Shown piece by piece: positions 1 through 8,637 of a DNA stretch of 11,678 nucleotides (position 1 is its first letter; each line of letters starts with the position of its first letter). Position numbers and translations under genes: made by a program. The notes under the pieces are model-generated. The model did not search any database. It was not told the DNA's origin and saw only the letters and a program-made list of their open reading frames with translations. Source of the stretch: PVC group bacterium (GTDB lineage: Bacteria; Verrucomicrobiota; Kiritimatiellia; UBA8416; PXDI01); contig PXDI01000287.1 of NCBI GenBank assembly GCA_003565095.1, positions 1 to 11,678 of the forward strand, written 5' to 3'.

Positions 1-744
1 AACTACGAACGATCCGGTAATAATGCCGGCGAAAGCCGGTCCCAGAAAAGAGATGGTCGGCAGCATGCCCGGCCGGAAGGCGTGCAGCATGATCACCCGC
101 CACTCGCTCAGTCCTTTGGCGCGTGCGGTGCGGATAAAATCCTGCGGCAGCACTTCCAGCATTCCGGCGCGGCTCAGGCGCGCAATATAGGCCGCATAGA
201 CCGCGCCGAGTGTCACCGCCGGCAGAATCCTGTCGCTTGCAGTGTTCCAGCCTTGCGCATTAAACCAGCCGGTGCCCAGCGCAAACGCCAGCACCAGTAA
301 TGGCCCCAGCACAAACGAGGGCATGCAGATACCCGCCATTGCAAAGCCCATGGTGGCGTGATCCCACCAACTATTGGGACGTAACGCCGCCAGCACCCCC
401 ATGCCGATCCCCAGCGCCAGTGCATACAGCATCGCCCAGATACCCAGCTCAAGCGATACCGGGAATGTTTCTGCAATAATCTCGTTCACCCCGCGGCCCG
501 TATATTTGAAAGACGGCCCGAGGTCACCGCGCAGCAGATTGCCCATATAGCGGAAATACTGCACCGGCAGCGGCTGGTCCAGCCCGTAGTAGCTGTGCAG
601 TCGCGCCAGCGCTTCGGGCGGATAGCTGCGCTCGTCCATAAAAGGTCCGCCGGGGGCCAGCCGGATTAGAAAAAATGTCAGAGTCACCGCCGCCCATAGC
701 ACCGGCAGCATCACAAGCAGGCGCCTGAAAACTATTCGCCACAT
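1..744 (-). CDS. oppB: Oligopeptide ABC transporter permease OppB (3' end outside window)
   Basis: The minus strand from an ATG at 744 reads 248 codons to the window edge without a stop. The product resembles E. coli OppB (about 306 residues) throughout, so roughly the last 55-60 residues are missing. It opens with a membrane segment (residues about 9-28) followed by the family's LAPGGPF turn. GDLGPSFKYTGRGVNE matches the OppB GDFGPSFKYKDYSVND segment. Later come several hydrophobic helices and the EAA-type loop (about residues 215-235, DFIRTARAKGLSEWRV), which contacts the ATPase. The protein would form one half of the inner-membrane channel for peptides delivered by OppA. Its ATG lies one base after the oppA stop codon, so the two genes form an operon and are probably translationally coupled. 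OppC, OppD and OppF would be expected further left. DppB is the main alternative name, but OppB fits better. Confidence 0.93.
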   Translation of the reverse strand, partial: MWRIVFRRLLVMLPVLWAAVTLTFFLIRLAPGGPFMDERSYPPEALARLHSYYGLDQPLPVQYFRYMGNLLRGDLGPSFKYTGRGVNEIIAETFPVSLELGIWAMLYALALGIGMGVLAALRPNSWWDHATMGFAMAGICMPSFVLGPLLVLAFALGTGWFNAQGWNTASDRILPAVTLGAVYAAYIARLSRAGMLEVLPQDFIRTARAKGLSEWRVIMLHAFRPGMLPTISFLGPAFAGIITGSFVV

Positions 745-745
745 G

Positions 746-2365
746 TCAGGGCTCCAGCCAGACGTGTTTATACGGATGCCGATCCAGCAGGGTGGGGTGC
801 CAGCCGCGCACCGCCGGCTGAATCAGACTCTTGCTGCGGTAGAAATATAGCGGAATCACCGGCATTTCGCGTATCAGAATATTCTCTGCCGTATCAAAAT
901 AACGCATGCGTTCTTGCGGATCGCTTGTTCTGGCGGCGGCGTTGACGGCCTCGTCATAATCCGTATTGGACCAGCCGGTACGGTTGTTGCCGCCGCCGGT
1001 AACCCACAAATCCAGAAAAGTGTTCGGGTCAAGATAGTCCCCGATCCAGCCCGCCCGCGCGATCTGGTAATTCCCATCCTGGGTGGTTGCCAGATATACC
1101 TGCCATTCCATGTTTACAATATTAATGCTGATGCCCAGTTCCTCGCGCCACATCTGCTGCACGGCCTGGGCGATGCGCGCATGCGCGTCGGATGTGTTGA
1201 TCAGAAACTGAAGCTGCGGAAAACCTTCACCGCCGGGATAGCCCGCTTCCGCCAGCAGGGCGCGTGCTGATTCGGGGGAATCTGCCAGTCGCGCACTGGT
1301 CTCATACGCATCCAGCTTTTCCGGCGTGAAATGCCGTGCGGGTGCTTCGCCGCCGCGTGTCACATAGTCAACAATCGCCTGCCGGTTAATTGCTTTGGCC
1401 AGCGCACGGCGCACCCTGACATCGTCCAGTGGCGGACGCTGTACGTTCAGTAGGAAATAATACGTGCCGAGATACGGATCCAGCCGCAGCACTTCCGGCC
1501 GGTTCTTGCGATACCAGTCAATCCGGTCGAGCGGGATGGTCCCGGTAACGTGCAATTGACCGGCGCGGAAAGAGCGCTCCTCGATACTGCTGTCGCTGAT
1601 GGCATGAAAATGAATTTCATTCAGGCGCACTGTCTCGCGGTCCCAGTAAGTCGGGCTGCGGGTGACAATAATGCGTTTGCCGTGTTCCCAGCTTTGCAGA
1701 TTAAACGGACCGTTGCCGACAAATGATTCCGGGCGGGTCCAGCGTGTTCCCGGGCGATCTTCGCCACCGGCCGCCCGCACGGTCGGCGGATGTACCGGAT
1801 ACCATGAGTTGTGCGTCAGCAGCGAAAGCAGATACGGCACCGGATGCTCCAATTCCAGATGCAGCGTGTGCTCCTCCTCAGCACGCACTCCCACCTGAGA
1901 GAAATCATCCAGCTCTCCGCGATGAAATTGCTCGGCGTTTTTGAGTGGATAGAGCATATAGGCATAGCGCGCGCCAAGCGCCGGGGTCAGCATCCGGCGG
2001 AAACTGAAGACAAAATCATGCGCGGTTACCGGATCGCCGTTCGACCAGCGCGCATCCCCCCGCAGATGAAAAGTATATTGCAAGCCGTCTGCACTTATTT
2101 CCCAGCGTTCAGCCACCCCCGGTTCAGGTTTCAGTGTGTGCGGATTTTCATCCACCAATCCCTCCAGTAAGGCGCGGATTATATTGAATTCCGTCACCCC
2201 GGTAATCACATGTGGATCAAGATCAACGGGTTCGGCACCGTTGCCGAGATGCAGAATCTGCCGCAGGTTGCCGTCATCCACCGGCGTGACCCGCCTTGAG
2301 CAGGCTGTAAACACGAGGGCTGCTATAACACAAACCACCCATATTCTGGATATAATCAGCTTCAT
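746..2365 (-). CDS. oppA: Peptide-binding lipoprotein of the Opp ABC transporter
   Basis: This 539-residue family 5 extracellular solute-binding protein should capture oligopeptides in the periplasm for the OppB-containing transporter downstream. The N-terminus is positively charged, then hydrophobic, and ends in F-T-A-C with the lipobox cysteine at residue 22, so it is probably lipid-anchored rather than freely soluble like E. coli OppA. The family signature is seen in AERWEISADGLQYTFHLRGD with the following WSNGDPVTAHDFVFS. The late segment RAGWIGDYLDP parallels E. coli OppA RAGWCADYNEP and keeps the aspartate that binds the peptide amino terminus. Length and collinearity favour OppA over DppA. 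An in-frame TAG lies four codons upstream of the ATG, so this start is nearly forced, yet no clear Shine-Dalgarno sequence precedes it. oppB follows after one base. The gene is divergent from the response regulator across a 148-base gap. Confidence 0.93.
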   Translation of the reverse strand: MKLIISRIWVVCVIAALVFTACSRRVTPVDDGNLRQILHLGNGAEPVDLDPHVITGVTEFNIIRALLEGLVDENPHTLKPEPGVAERWEISADGLQYTFHLRGDARWSNGDPVTAHDFVFSFRRMLTPALGARYAYMLYPLKNAEQFHRGELDDFSQVGVRAEEEHTLHLELEHPVPYLLSLLTHNSWYPVHPPTVRAAGGEDRPGTRWTRPESFVGNGPFNLQSWEHGKRIIVTRSPTYWDRETVRLNEIHFHAISDSSIEERSFRAGQLHVTGTIPLDRIDWYRKNRPEVLRLDPYLGTYYFLLNVQRPPLDDVRVRRALAKAINRQAIVDYVTRGGEAPARHFTPEKLDAYETSARLADSPESARALLAEAGYPGGEGFPQLQFLINTSDAHARIAQAVQQMWREELGISINIVNMEWQVYLATTQDGNYQIARAGWIGDYLDPNTFLDLWVTGGGNNRTGWSNTDYDEAVNAAARTSDPQERMRYFDTAENILIREMPVIPLYFYRSKSLIQPAVRGWHPTLLDRHPYKHVWLEP

Positions 2366-2453
2366 ATTGCTAAACTAAACAGAAATCACACCAATGACCA
2401 GCCGGAAACACAAAAACGTCTGGAAACTTTTTTTGTAAAAATGGTATTTGATC

Positions 2454-2482
2454 GTGACAAACAGTGCCAACTGCGGCATAAT
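2454..2482 (+). promoter_or_regulatory. Sigma70-type promoter for the response regulator gene
   Basis: GTGACA (2454-2459) and CATAAT (2477-2482) each match the consensus at five of six positions and are separated by exactly 17 bases. Initiation would fall near 2489, giving a leader of about 25 bases before the ATG at 2514. It lies in the 148-base divergent gap shared with oppA (2366-2513). I see no equally convincing minus-strand promoter for oppA there. Initiation near 2489 would also exclude the in-frame GTG at 2487 as a start. Confidence 0.6.
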
Positions 2483-2513
2483 CTAAGTGTTGTTAAAAAC
2501 ACGGGAGGAAGTT

Positions 2514-2951
2514 ATGTGTGTCGAACTTAATCCTCAGGCGGTTGCCGTTGCTTGCGATCCTCTTAGAATACTGGTTGCAGATGATGAAGCGTCAATCCGC
2601 AACGTACTTACCCGAATTATCCATATGCATTTTTCCCGCTACCATTTAGATGTGGTTTGTAACGGGGCGGAGGCATATGAGTGTTTTGTAAAATGGCATC
2701 ACGGTATTGTTATAACAGACTTGATGATGCCGAAACGTACCGGGGATCAGGCGTTTCAGGATATAAGTGAATTCTGCCATAAAAACAACTGGGCGATGCC
2801 TGCTGTCATATTTATGAGCGGATTCCCTGCCAGTAAGATTGTCAGCAAGGCCATTTCCGGCAAGACACAACATTGTCTACTGAGCAAACCGGTTCATCAG
2901 ACAGACCTGCTTGCTAAAATACGTGAAAGAATGATGTCTCTCGTTGAATAA
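2514..2951 (+). CDS. Single-domain response regulator (REC, CheY-like)
   Basis: This 145-residue protein is one receiver domain and nothing else. The acidic pocket is D23/D24, the phosphoacceptor is D69 in VITDLMMP, the switch serine is S102 in FMSG, and the conserved lysine is K125 in LSKPV. All residues needed for phosphorylation are present, so it should be a functional phosphate-receiving switch in the cytoplasm. With no DNA-binding or enzymatic output domain it must act by protein contact or as a relay step. ATG 2514 is chosen because GGGAGG (2503-2508) sits five bases before it; the longer GTG-2487 version has no ribosome site and overlaps the predicted transcription start. The PAS protein follows after 49 bases and is probably cotranscribed. 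No histidine kinase is present in the window, so the phosphodonor must be encoded elsewhere. Confidence 0.9.
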   Translation: MCVELNPQAVAVACDPLRILVADDEASIRNVLTRIIHMHFSRYHLDVVCNGAEAYECFVKWHHGIVITDLMMPKRTGDQAFQDISEFCHKNNWAMPAVIFMSGFPASKIVSKAISGKTQHCLLSKPVHQTDLLAKIRERMMSLVE

Positions 2952-3000
2952 TTAACATCGCACCAAACGACTAACATAAACTAATCAGGAAGGTGGGGTA

Positions 3001-3852
3001 ATGAAACCGGAAAAGAAAATGATGACAAAGACGATGCGCCTTGATCTGCCGGCGGAGGATTCTCTCCAGATTCGTCAACGCATGCTCCTGCTGCCGGAGC
3101 GCGATACCGACCAGGTTCTTACGGATCCACCGAAAAAGAGTCTCGGGTCTCCTGATATTGTGGAATTCTTTGAGAATTCCTATGATGGGGTGCTGATCGC
3201 AGAGCCCGCCGGAATTATCCGTGAGGCCAATCCGCGTTCGGTGCAGTTTCTGCGCTATCCCCGTGAAGAGCTTTGCAAAATGTTTATTGATCAGGTTATC
3301 AGTGGAATCGACGCAAAAATGCTTGAAGCGGTCGATGCGGCCTTGCAGACAAACCGCCATGTCTTCATTCAGGGATATTGTATCCGGCAGGACGCTACAA
3401 CTTTCCCGGTTGATATTGCTGTGAGCCGAATGGTCTTTGCGCAAAAGAACTACCTTTGCTTTCTGCTGCGCGACGTTTCGCTGCGGCATAAGACAGAAGA
3501 ACTGCTGCGGCGTGAGCACCACGCGCTATGCAGTCTTACGGACGGAATGCTGATTGTTGATGAAAGCGGCATTATTATGTTCTCCAATCCAGCGGCATTG
3601 GCGCTATGGGGGTTCGATCCGGACACTTCACTTGAAGACGGTGATCTGGCTTCATTGGTGTTGGAAACGGATAAGTTACAGCAGGCAATGAATCGTGTGG
3701 CCTCCGGAGAGACGTGGGGCGGGGTAATTAAGATTGCGGCTACAAATCAGGATGGCAGTCCTGTTTTCGTCGGTATGACAATCTCACCCACCTATGATCA
3801 TGAAAACGTATGTAATGGCGCGGTTCTTCTGTTGAGCCATGCCATCGGGTGA
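3001..3852 (+). CDS. Tandem PAS-domain protein without output domain
   Basis: This 283-residue soluble protein has a polar, basic N-terminal stretch of about 50 residues and then two PAS domains. The first spans about 52-160 (FFENSYDGVLIAEPAG, then EANPRSVQFLRYPREEL and closing FLLRDVSLR). The second spans about 172-281 (LTDGMLIVDESGIIMFSNPAALALWGF, closing with AVLLLSHAIG). Both keep the typical G-x-I-x-x-x-N-P layout, but no heme- or flavin-binding signature is evident to me, so the ligand is unknown. The reading frame ends right after the second PAS, without a kinase, GGDEF, EAL or HTH domain. Ribosome site AGGAAGG (2987-2993) lies seven bases before the ATG, which favours this start over the in-frame ATGs at 3019 and 3022. 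It lies just downstream of the single REC protein, so a two-piece sensory module or adaptor pair is a reasonable inference. Confidence 0.85.
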   Translation: MKPEKKMMTKTMRLDLPAEDSLQIRQRMLLLPERDTDQVLTDPPKKSLGSPDIVEFFENSYDGVLIAEPAGIIREANPRSVQFLRYPREELCKMFIDQVISGIDAKMLEAVDAALQTNRHVFIQGYCIRQDATTFPVDIAVSRMVFAQKNYLCFLLRDVSLRHKTEELLRREHHALCSLTDGMLIVDESGIIMFSNPAALALWGFDPDTSLEDGDLASLVLETDKLQQAMNRVASGETWGGVIKIAATNQDGSPVFVGMTISPTYDHENVCNGAVLLLSHAIG

Positions 3853-3950
3853 GTTGCGCCCCCGCTACCCCCGAAAATTAAACGGCGGCTTGTTTTGCGC
3901 GGCATTTCTGCTAATCTTCCCCCTTTGGATTATTCAAGAGGCTTATTGAT

Positions 3951-5534
3951 ATGAGTGTTAGAGTGCGTTTTGCGCCCAGTCCGACCGGGCATGTGCATAT
4001 CGGCAATATTCGTGCGGCCATTTTTAACTGGCTGTTTGCGCGGCATTGCGGCGGAAAATTTCTGCTGCGGATCGAAGATACCGACCGCGAACGCTCCACC
4101 CCCGAGGCGTGCTCTTCTCTGATGGACGCCATCGATTGGCTGGGGCTGGCCGCCGATGAGCCGCCGCTGTACCAGTCTTCACGCCGTGATTCGCACCTGC
4201 TGGCGGCGGAAAAATTGCTGCAACAGGGGCAGGCCTATCGCAAACCGGAGGCCGCCGGGAACGGCCCGGGGGCGGTGGTTTTTCGGATCCCTTATGAGAC
4301 TGACCGCATTCCTTTTATTCGCGAGGCCGGTCCGGCTGAACTGAACGTGCATCCCGATGAGCCGGTCACCGTTTCTGCCGAGGGCATCACCTTTGCACAG
4401 GTCAGCCGCAAAGGTAAACCCATGCCGGCCGGATGCTGCTTGGCAGGCGCTAAGAATCTGAAAATCTTCGCCGCGGATATATGCCTGTTTGACCTCGCTG
4501 AACATATGGCGGAGATCACGCAAGGTGCAGCGTTCTCATTAGAAAAGGCTGATAAGATCAGCTTTCTGCGTCGGGAAGTAGTATTTGAAGACACCGTCAA
4601 GGGGCTGCTGGCCAAGCCGCTGGACGGAGTTAAGGATCTGGTGATTGTCCGTTCCGACGGCAATCCGGTTTTTCACCTGGCGAATGTCTGTGATGATGCA
4701 TTTCAGCAGATTACGCATATTATCCGCGGTGATGATCATGTTGAAAACACCTTCCGGCACCTGCTGCTGTTTAATGCGCTGGGATTCGCCGCCCCGGTTT
4801 ATGCCCATCTGCCGATGATTGTCAACGCGGCCGGTAAACCCTACAGCAAACGCGACGGCGATGCCTATGTCGGCGATTTCAGAAACCGCGGTTTCTGTGC
4901 CGATGCGTTGTTCAACTATCTTTCGCTGCTGGGCTGGTCGCCCGGGGATGACCGCGAGAAGATGACGCGTGCCGAGATGATTGAGCTGTTCACGCAGGAG
5001 CGGGTCAAAAGCGCCGCCGCGCAAATGGATGTCAAAAAACTCACTCATTTGAACTGGATGTACCTATCAGAGATGGAGTCCGGCGAATTCTGCCGGAATG
5101 TCTGGCAGGCACTGGCCGGGTGTCCGTGGCGTCCGCCAGCGGAGGATGATGACTATTTCCGGAAAGTGTGCGGCCTGATGCAGTCGCGCGCGAATGTTTT
5201 TTCCGATGCCGCCGAGTGGCTTTACTTTTTTGATGAAAACGCCCCGGTTGATCAAGCGGCACTTGACAAACAGCTTGCGCGTCAGGGAGTGAAAGAAGCG
5301 TTGCACGCGCTGGCGCGCCTGTTGGACGAATGCAACTTCTCCGAAGAGGCGCTTGCCGCGGCACTGCGCGCGGCCGAGGTGGCGGCAGGCCTTGGTGAAG
5401 GTAAACTCAATCAGCCCGCACGGATTGCGGTAACCGGAACCACCCGCGGGGCGGGAATTTATGAAACAATGGCGGTTATGGGCCGTGAGCGCGTCATGCA
5501 GCGCCTGCGGCATACTTTGGAGCTAACGCAATGA
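3951..5534 (+). CDS. gltX: Glutamyl-tRNA synthetase with unusual insertion
   Basis: This 527-residue class I enzyme charges tRNA-Glu with glutamate in the cytoplasm. It has FAPSPTGHVHIGN with the HIGH-equivalent H-I-G-N at 16-19, LRIEDTDRER at 39-48, SDGNPVFHLANVCDD near 235-249, IIRGDDHVENT, and the KMSKS-equivalent YSKRDG at 298-303. An alpha-helical anticodon-binding C-terminus ends with the family's ARIAVTGTTRGAGIYE...MGRERV segment. Most bacterial GluRS have 465-500 residues. Here the cysteine-rich zinc region normally following the AY(E/R)C position is gone (residues 96-108 bridge it), and about 85 extra residues lie between VVFRIP (109-114) and the conserved FEDTVKG (212-218). The frame is open throughout and active-site motifs are intact, so I take it as functional. 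AAGAGG (3936-3941) lies nine bases before the ATG. Its TGA overlaps the glnS ATG. Confidence 0.95.
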   Translation: MSVRVRFAPSPTGHVHIGNIRAAIFNWLFARHCGGKFLLRIEDTDRERSTPEACSSLMDAIDWLGLAADEPPLYQSSRRDSHLLAAEKLLQQGQAYRKPEAAGNGPGAVVFRIPYETDRIPFIREAGPAELNVHPDEPVTVSAEGITFAQVSRKGKPMPAGCCLAGAKNLKIFAADICLFDLAEHMAEITQGAAFSLEKADKISFLRREVVFEDTVKGLLAKPLDGVKDLVIVRSDGNPVFHLANVCDDAFQQITHIIRGDDHVENTFRHLLLFNALGFAAPVYAHLPMIVNAAGKPYSKRDGDAYVGDFRNRGFCADALFNYLSLLGWSPGDDREKMTRAEMIELFTQERVKSAAAQMDVKKLTHLNWMYLSEMESGEFCRNVWQALAGCPWRPPAEDDDYFRKVCGLMQSRANVFSDAAEWLYFFDENAPVDQAALDKQLARQGVKEALHALARLLDECNFSEEALAAALRAAEVAAGLGEGKLNQPARIAVTGTTRGAGIYETMAVMGRERVMQRLRHTLELTQ

Positions 5535-7204
5535 GCGAAAACGCTGAATTATCCGACTTTATCCGCGACATCGTGCGCGAAGACCTGAAAACCGGCAAGC
5601 ATAGCGAAATTGTCACCCGCTTTCCACCGGAGCCCAATGGCTATCTGCATATCGGACATGCTAAATCGATCTGCCTGAATTTCGGGATTGCCGCGCAGTT
5701 TGGCGGCCGTTGCCATTTGCGTTTTGACGATACCAATCCGGTCAAAGAGGATCAGGAATATATCGACGCCATTATCGAGGATGTGCGCTGGCTGGGCTTC
5801 AATTGGGGTGAACACCTTTATTATGCGTCGGATTACTTTGAGCAAATGTATGAATGGGCGCTGGCACTGATCCGTAAGGATAATGCCTACGTCTGCACAC
5901 TTTCACCGGAAGAATTCAAGGACTATCGCGGTGTGCCGAATCGTCCCGGCAGGGAAAGCCCGTGGCGCAACCGGGCGGTTGAAGAAAGTGAAGATCTCTT
6001 TAAGCGTATGCGCGCCGGTGAGTTTGCCGACGGCCAATACGTGCTGCGCGCTAAAATCGATATGGCCAGTCCCAATCTGCATATGCGCGATCCGGTCATT
6101 TACCGCATTAAACACGCCAGCCATCCGCATGCCGGTGATAAATGGTGCATCTATCCCACTTATGATTTTGCTCATGGACTCGAAGACTCCATTGAAAAAA
6201 TAACTCACTCCATCTGCACGCTTGAATTCGAAGTGCACCGGCCGCTGTATGACTGGTTTCTGAAGGCGCTCGCTGTATACCATCCGCGGCAGATCGAGTT
6301 TGCGCGGCTGAACCTTTCCTACACCGTAATGAGCAAACGCATGCTGTTGGAGCTTGTGCGTGACGGCATTGTCAACGGTTGGGACGATCCGCGCATGCCG
6401 ACCATCGCCGGTCTGCGCCGCCGCGGCTATACCCCGGAAGCAATCCGCGCATTTTGTGCCGCCATCGGCGTCACCAAATATAACGGCATAACCGATATTG
6501 CCCTGCTTGAACATTGCATTCGTGATGAACTCAACCGTACCGCTGCGCGCCGGATGGCTGTGCTCAATCCGCTCAAACTCGTCATCGAAAACTATCCCGA
6601 AGGTCAGGTGGATGAGCTCGAAGGCATCAACAATCCCGAAGATCCGTCCGCCGGGTCGCGCAAAATTTCTTTCAGCCGGGAGTTGTATATCGAACGTGAC
6701 GACTTTATGGAAGAGCCCCCAAAGAAATTCTTCCGCATGGGCCCCGGACGAGAAGTGCGCTTGCGCTACGGATATCTGGTGCAATGCACCGGATTCGAGA
6801 AAGATGCCCAAGGCAACATCACAGAAGTGCGTTGTACCTATGATCCTGAAACCCGCGGCGGCAATGCGCCCGACGGACGCAAGGTGAAAGGCACCATTCA
6901 CTGGGTTTCCGCGGCCCATGCGCAGCGCTGCCGCGTGCGCCTGTATGACCGGCTTTTCAATGTGGAACGGCCGGCCGATGTTGAACAGGGCGAAGATTTT
7001 AAACAGCACCTCAATCCTGATTCAATCGGCGAGATCGAGGCGCTGGTCGAACCGGCGGTTGCCGCCGTGGAACCGGGCAGCCGCCTGCAGTTTGAGCGGC
7101 TGGGCTATTTTTATGCCGATCACATTGATTCACAGCCGGACGCACCGGTTTTCAACCGCATTGTACCGCTCAAAGATGCCTGGGCGAAAAAGCGGGGTGG
7201 ATGA
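5531..7204 (+). CDS. glnS: Glutaminyl-tRNA synthetase
   Basis: This 557-residue class I synthetase attaches glutamine directly to tRNA-Gln; the E. coli enzyme has 554 residues and aligns along its length. The ATP site is PPEPNGYLHIGHAKS with HIGH at 40-43, and the second signature is VMSKR (M267-S268-K269-R270). LRFDDTNPVKEDQEYIDAI and CIYPTYDFAHGLEDSIE are diagnostic for GlnRS against GluRS. The two-barrel anticodon-binding C-terminus is complete, ending near PVFNRIVPLKDAWAKKRG. Its presence implies that this organism need not rely on the GatCAB transamidation route for Gln-tRNA-Gln, although a dual system cannot be excluded. The start codon overlaps the gltX stop (ATGA, 5531-5534) and the stop overlaps the der start, so the three genes should be expressed as one transcript with coupled translation. 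Confidence 0.97.
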   Translation: MSENAELSDFIRDIVREDLKTGKHSEIVTRFPPEPNGYLHIGHAKSICLNFGIAAQFGGRCHLRFDDTNPVKEDQEYIDAIIEDVRWLGFNWGEHLYYASDYFEQMYEWALALIRKDNAYVCTLSPEEFKDYRGVPNRPGRESPWRNRAVEESEDLFKRMRAGEFADGQYVLRAKIDMASPNLHMRDPVIYRIKHASHPHAGDKWCIYPTYDFAHGLEDSIEKITHSICTLEFEVHRPLYDWFLKALAVYHPRQIEFARLNLSYTVMSKRMLLELVRDGIVNGWDDPRMPTIAGLRRRGYTPEAIRAFCAAIGVTKYNGITDIALLEHCIRDELNRTAARRMAVLNPLKLVIENYPEGQVDELEGINNPEDPSAGSRKISFSRELYIERDDFMEEPPKKFFRMGPGREVRLRYGYLVQCTGFEKDAQGNITEVRCTYDPETRGGNAPDGRKVKGTIHWVSAAHAQRCRVRLYDRLFNVERPADVEQGEDFKQHLNPDSIGEIEALVEPAVAAVEPGSRLQFERLGYFYADHIDSQPDAPVFNRIVPLKDAWAKKRGG

Positions 7205-8580
7205 TGGCTGCTTCTTCTGCTGCGCAATCCGCTGCCGCCCGGCGTATTATCGCAATAGTGGGACGGCCGAATGTCGGTAAATCGGCATTGTTTAATCGCA
7301 TTGCCGGTAAACGGATTGCAATCGTGCATGCCGAAAGCGGGGTGACCCGCGACCGCCTGATGCGCACGGTTTTATGGAAAGGCGAAACATTTGAGTTGAT
7401 TGATACCGGCGGACTGGTGGCGGTTGAGGGGGTTGCTCAGGACGTTTTCGAAAAAGGCATCCGGCAGCAGGCGGAAGCCGCCATCGGTGAAGCCTGCGTG
7501 GTCCTGCTGGTTACCGATACAGAAGCCGGTCTGATGCCGCTGGACGAAGCGGTCGCCGGACTGCTGCGCCGCTCCGGCCGCGAAACGCTGCTGCTGGCCA
7601 ATAAATGTGACTCTCCCGAACGCGATGACTCCGCGCTTGAATTCTCACGCCTCGGACTGCCGGTTTATCCGGTATCAGCCTTGCAGGGGCGCGGAATCGA
7701 TGATGTAATGGATGACGCTCTGCCGCTGCTGCCGGCAGGTGAAGCGGCCACCTCGCCGGAGCATCCGCTGCGCGTGGCGGTGATCGGGCGCCCGAATGTC
7801 GGCAAATCCTCCTTTATCAACAGTCTGTTAAAAGACAACCGGGTGCTGGTTTCCGAGCATGCCGGCACCACCCGCGACAGTGTGGATGTTCCTTTTACTG
7901 TCGGCAGCGGCGAAAACGCCCGGCACTATGTCCTGATTGATACTGCCGGAATCCGCCGGGCCGGAAAAGTGCGCGATACTGTTGAGCGCTTTGGTTTGGC
8001 GCGTGCCGAAAAGGCGATCCGTGGTGCGGATGTCTGTCTGCTGCTGCTCGATGGCCAGACCGGTCCCACCGCGCAGGACAAGAAGATTGCCGCACGGGTT
8101 GTGGCCAACCGTAAAGGCTGTGTGTTGGCGGTGAATAAATGGGATCTGGTCAAAGGACGCAAAGGCGACTTTGCACCGGTACTGGCGAAAATGATGCCCT
8201 TTATGGGGCACTGTCCGACCGTTTTCATGTCTGCCACTGACGGGCGAAAAGTACGCGAGGCTTTGACGATGCTTGATCATGTGGCCGCACAGATCAACCG
8301 TCGCATCCCGACCGGAATTCTCAACCGTGCACTGCACGATGCGGTCGAACGGGTGAACGCGCCTGCACAGAAAAACCGTCGCAGATTGAAATTCTTCTAC
8401 GCCACCCAGACGGATGTCTGCCCCCTGCGTTTTCATTTGTTTGTCAACAACCCTGCGCTGGTTGTGCCTGCCTATCACGACTATTTGGTCCGTCGCCTGC
8501 GCGAAAAATTCGGCCTCGAAGGCGCCGCCATCGTCCTCAACTTCAAACCGCGCTCCAACTCCGGGAGCAGCAAAGACTAG
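7201..8580 (+). CDS. der: Ribosome-biogenesis GTPase Der (EngA)
   Basis: This 459-residue protein has the hallmark tandem GTPase domains. The first P-loop is GRPNVGKS at 21-28, followed by DTGG and NKCD. The second is GRPNVGKS at 196-203, followed by DTAG and NKWD. A C-terminal KH-like domain ends with FVNNPALVVPAYHDYLVRRLREKFGLEGAAI, typical of the family. Der acts in maturation of the 50S ribosomal subunit and is usually essential. Length and domain order are normal. Translation could begin at ATG 7201, overlapping the glnS TGA, or at ATG 7204; the G-rich stretch just before (about 7193-7200) could serve either. It closes the gltX-glnS-der operon. I see no classical hairpin plus T-tract terminator immediately after its TAG, only a short perfect palindrome at 8607-8618. 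Confidence 0.97.
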   Translation: MMAASSAAQSAAARRIIAIVGRPNVGKSALFNRIAGKRIAIVHAESGVTRDRLMRTVLWKGETFELIDTGGLVAVEGVAQDVFEKGIRQQAEAAIGEACVVLLVTDTEAGLMPLDEAVAGLLRRSGRETLLLANKCDSPERDDSALEFSRLGLPVYPVSALQGRGIDDVMDDALPLLPAGEAATSPEHPLRVAVIGRPNVGKSSFINSLLKDNRVLVSEHAGTTRDSVDVPFTVGSGENARHYVLIDTAGIRRAGKVRDTVERFGLARAEKAIRGADVCLLLLDGQTGPTAQDKKIAARVVANRKGCVLAVNKWDLVKGRKGDFAPVLAKMMPFMGHCPTVFMSATDGRKVREALTMLDHVAAQINRRIPTGILNRALHDAVERVNAPAQKNRRRLKFFYATQTDVCPLRFHLFVNNPALVVPAYHDYLVRRLREKFGLEGAAIVLNFKPRSNSGSSKD

Positions 8581-8637
8581 TCTGATCTATTCATCAACGA
8601 CCTGTTCACTGCGCAGTGGAAAGGATGGGAAGTTGTA

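Noticed and set aside
2487..2516. GTG 2487 as start of the response regulator
   Set aside because: It lies at the predicted transcription start, lacks a ribosome site, and would place the strong GGGAGG inside the coding region.
2971..3522. Minus-strand frame of 183 residues opposite the PAS gene
   Set aside because: It is antisense to a gene with clear PAS domains and shows no domain of its own.
3853..3950. Promoter for gltX at TTGTTT (3890-3895) with a downstream TAAT
   Set aside because: The possible -10 sequences match poorly and the spacing is off; a promoter is expected in this gap but cannot be located.
5903..7009. Long minus-strand open frame (368 residues) opposite glnS
   Set aside because: It lies wholly antisense to an intact, clearly recognised GlnRS, and its sequence looks like the complement of coding DNA without any domain.
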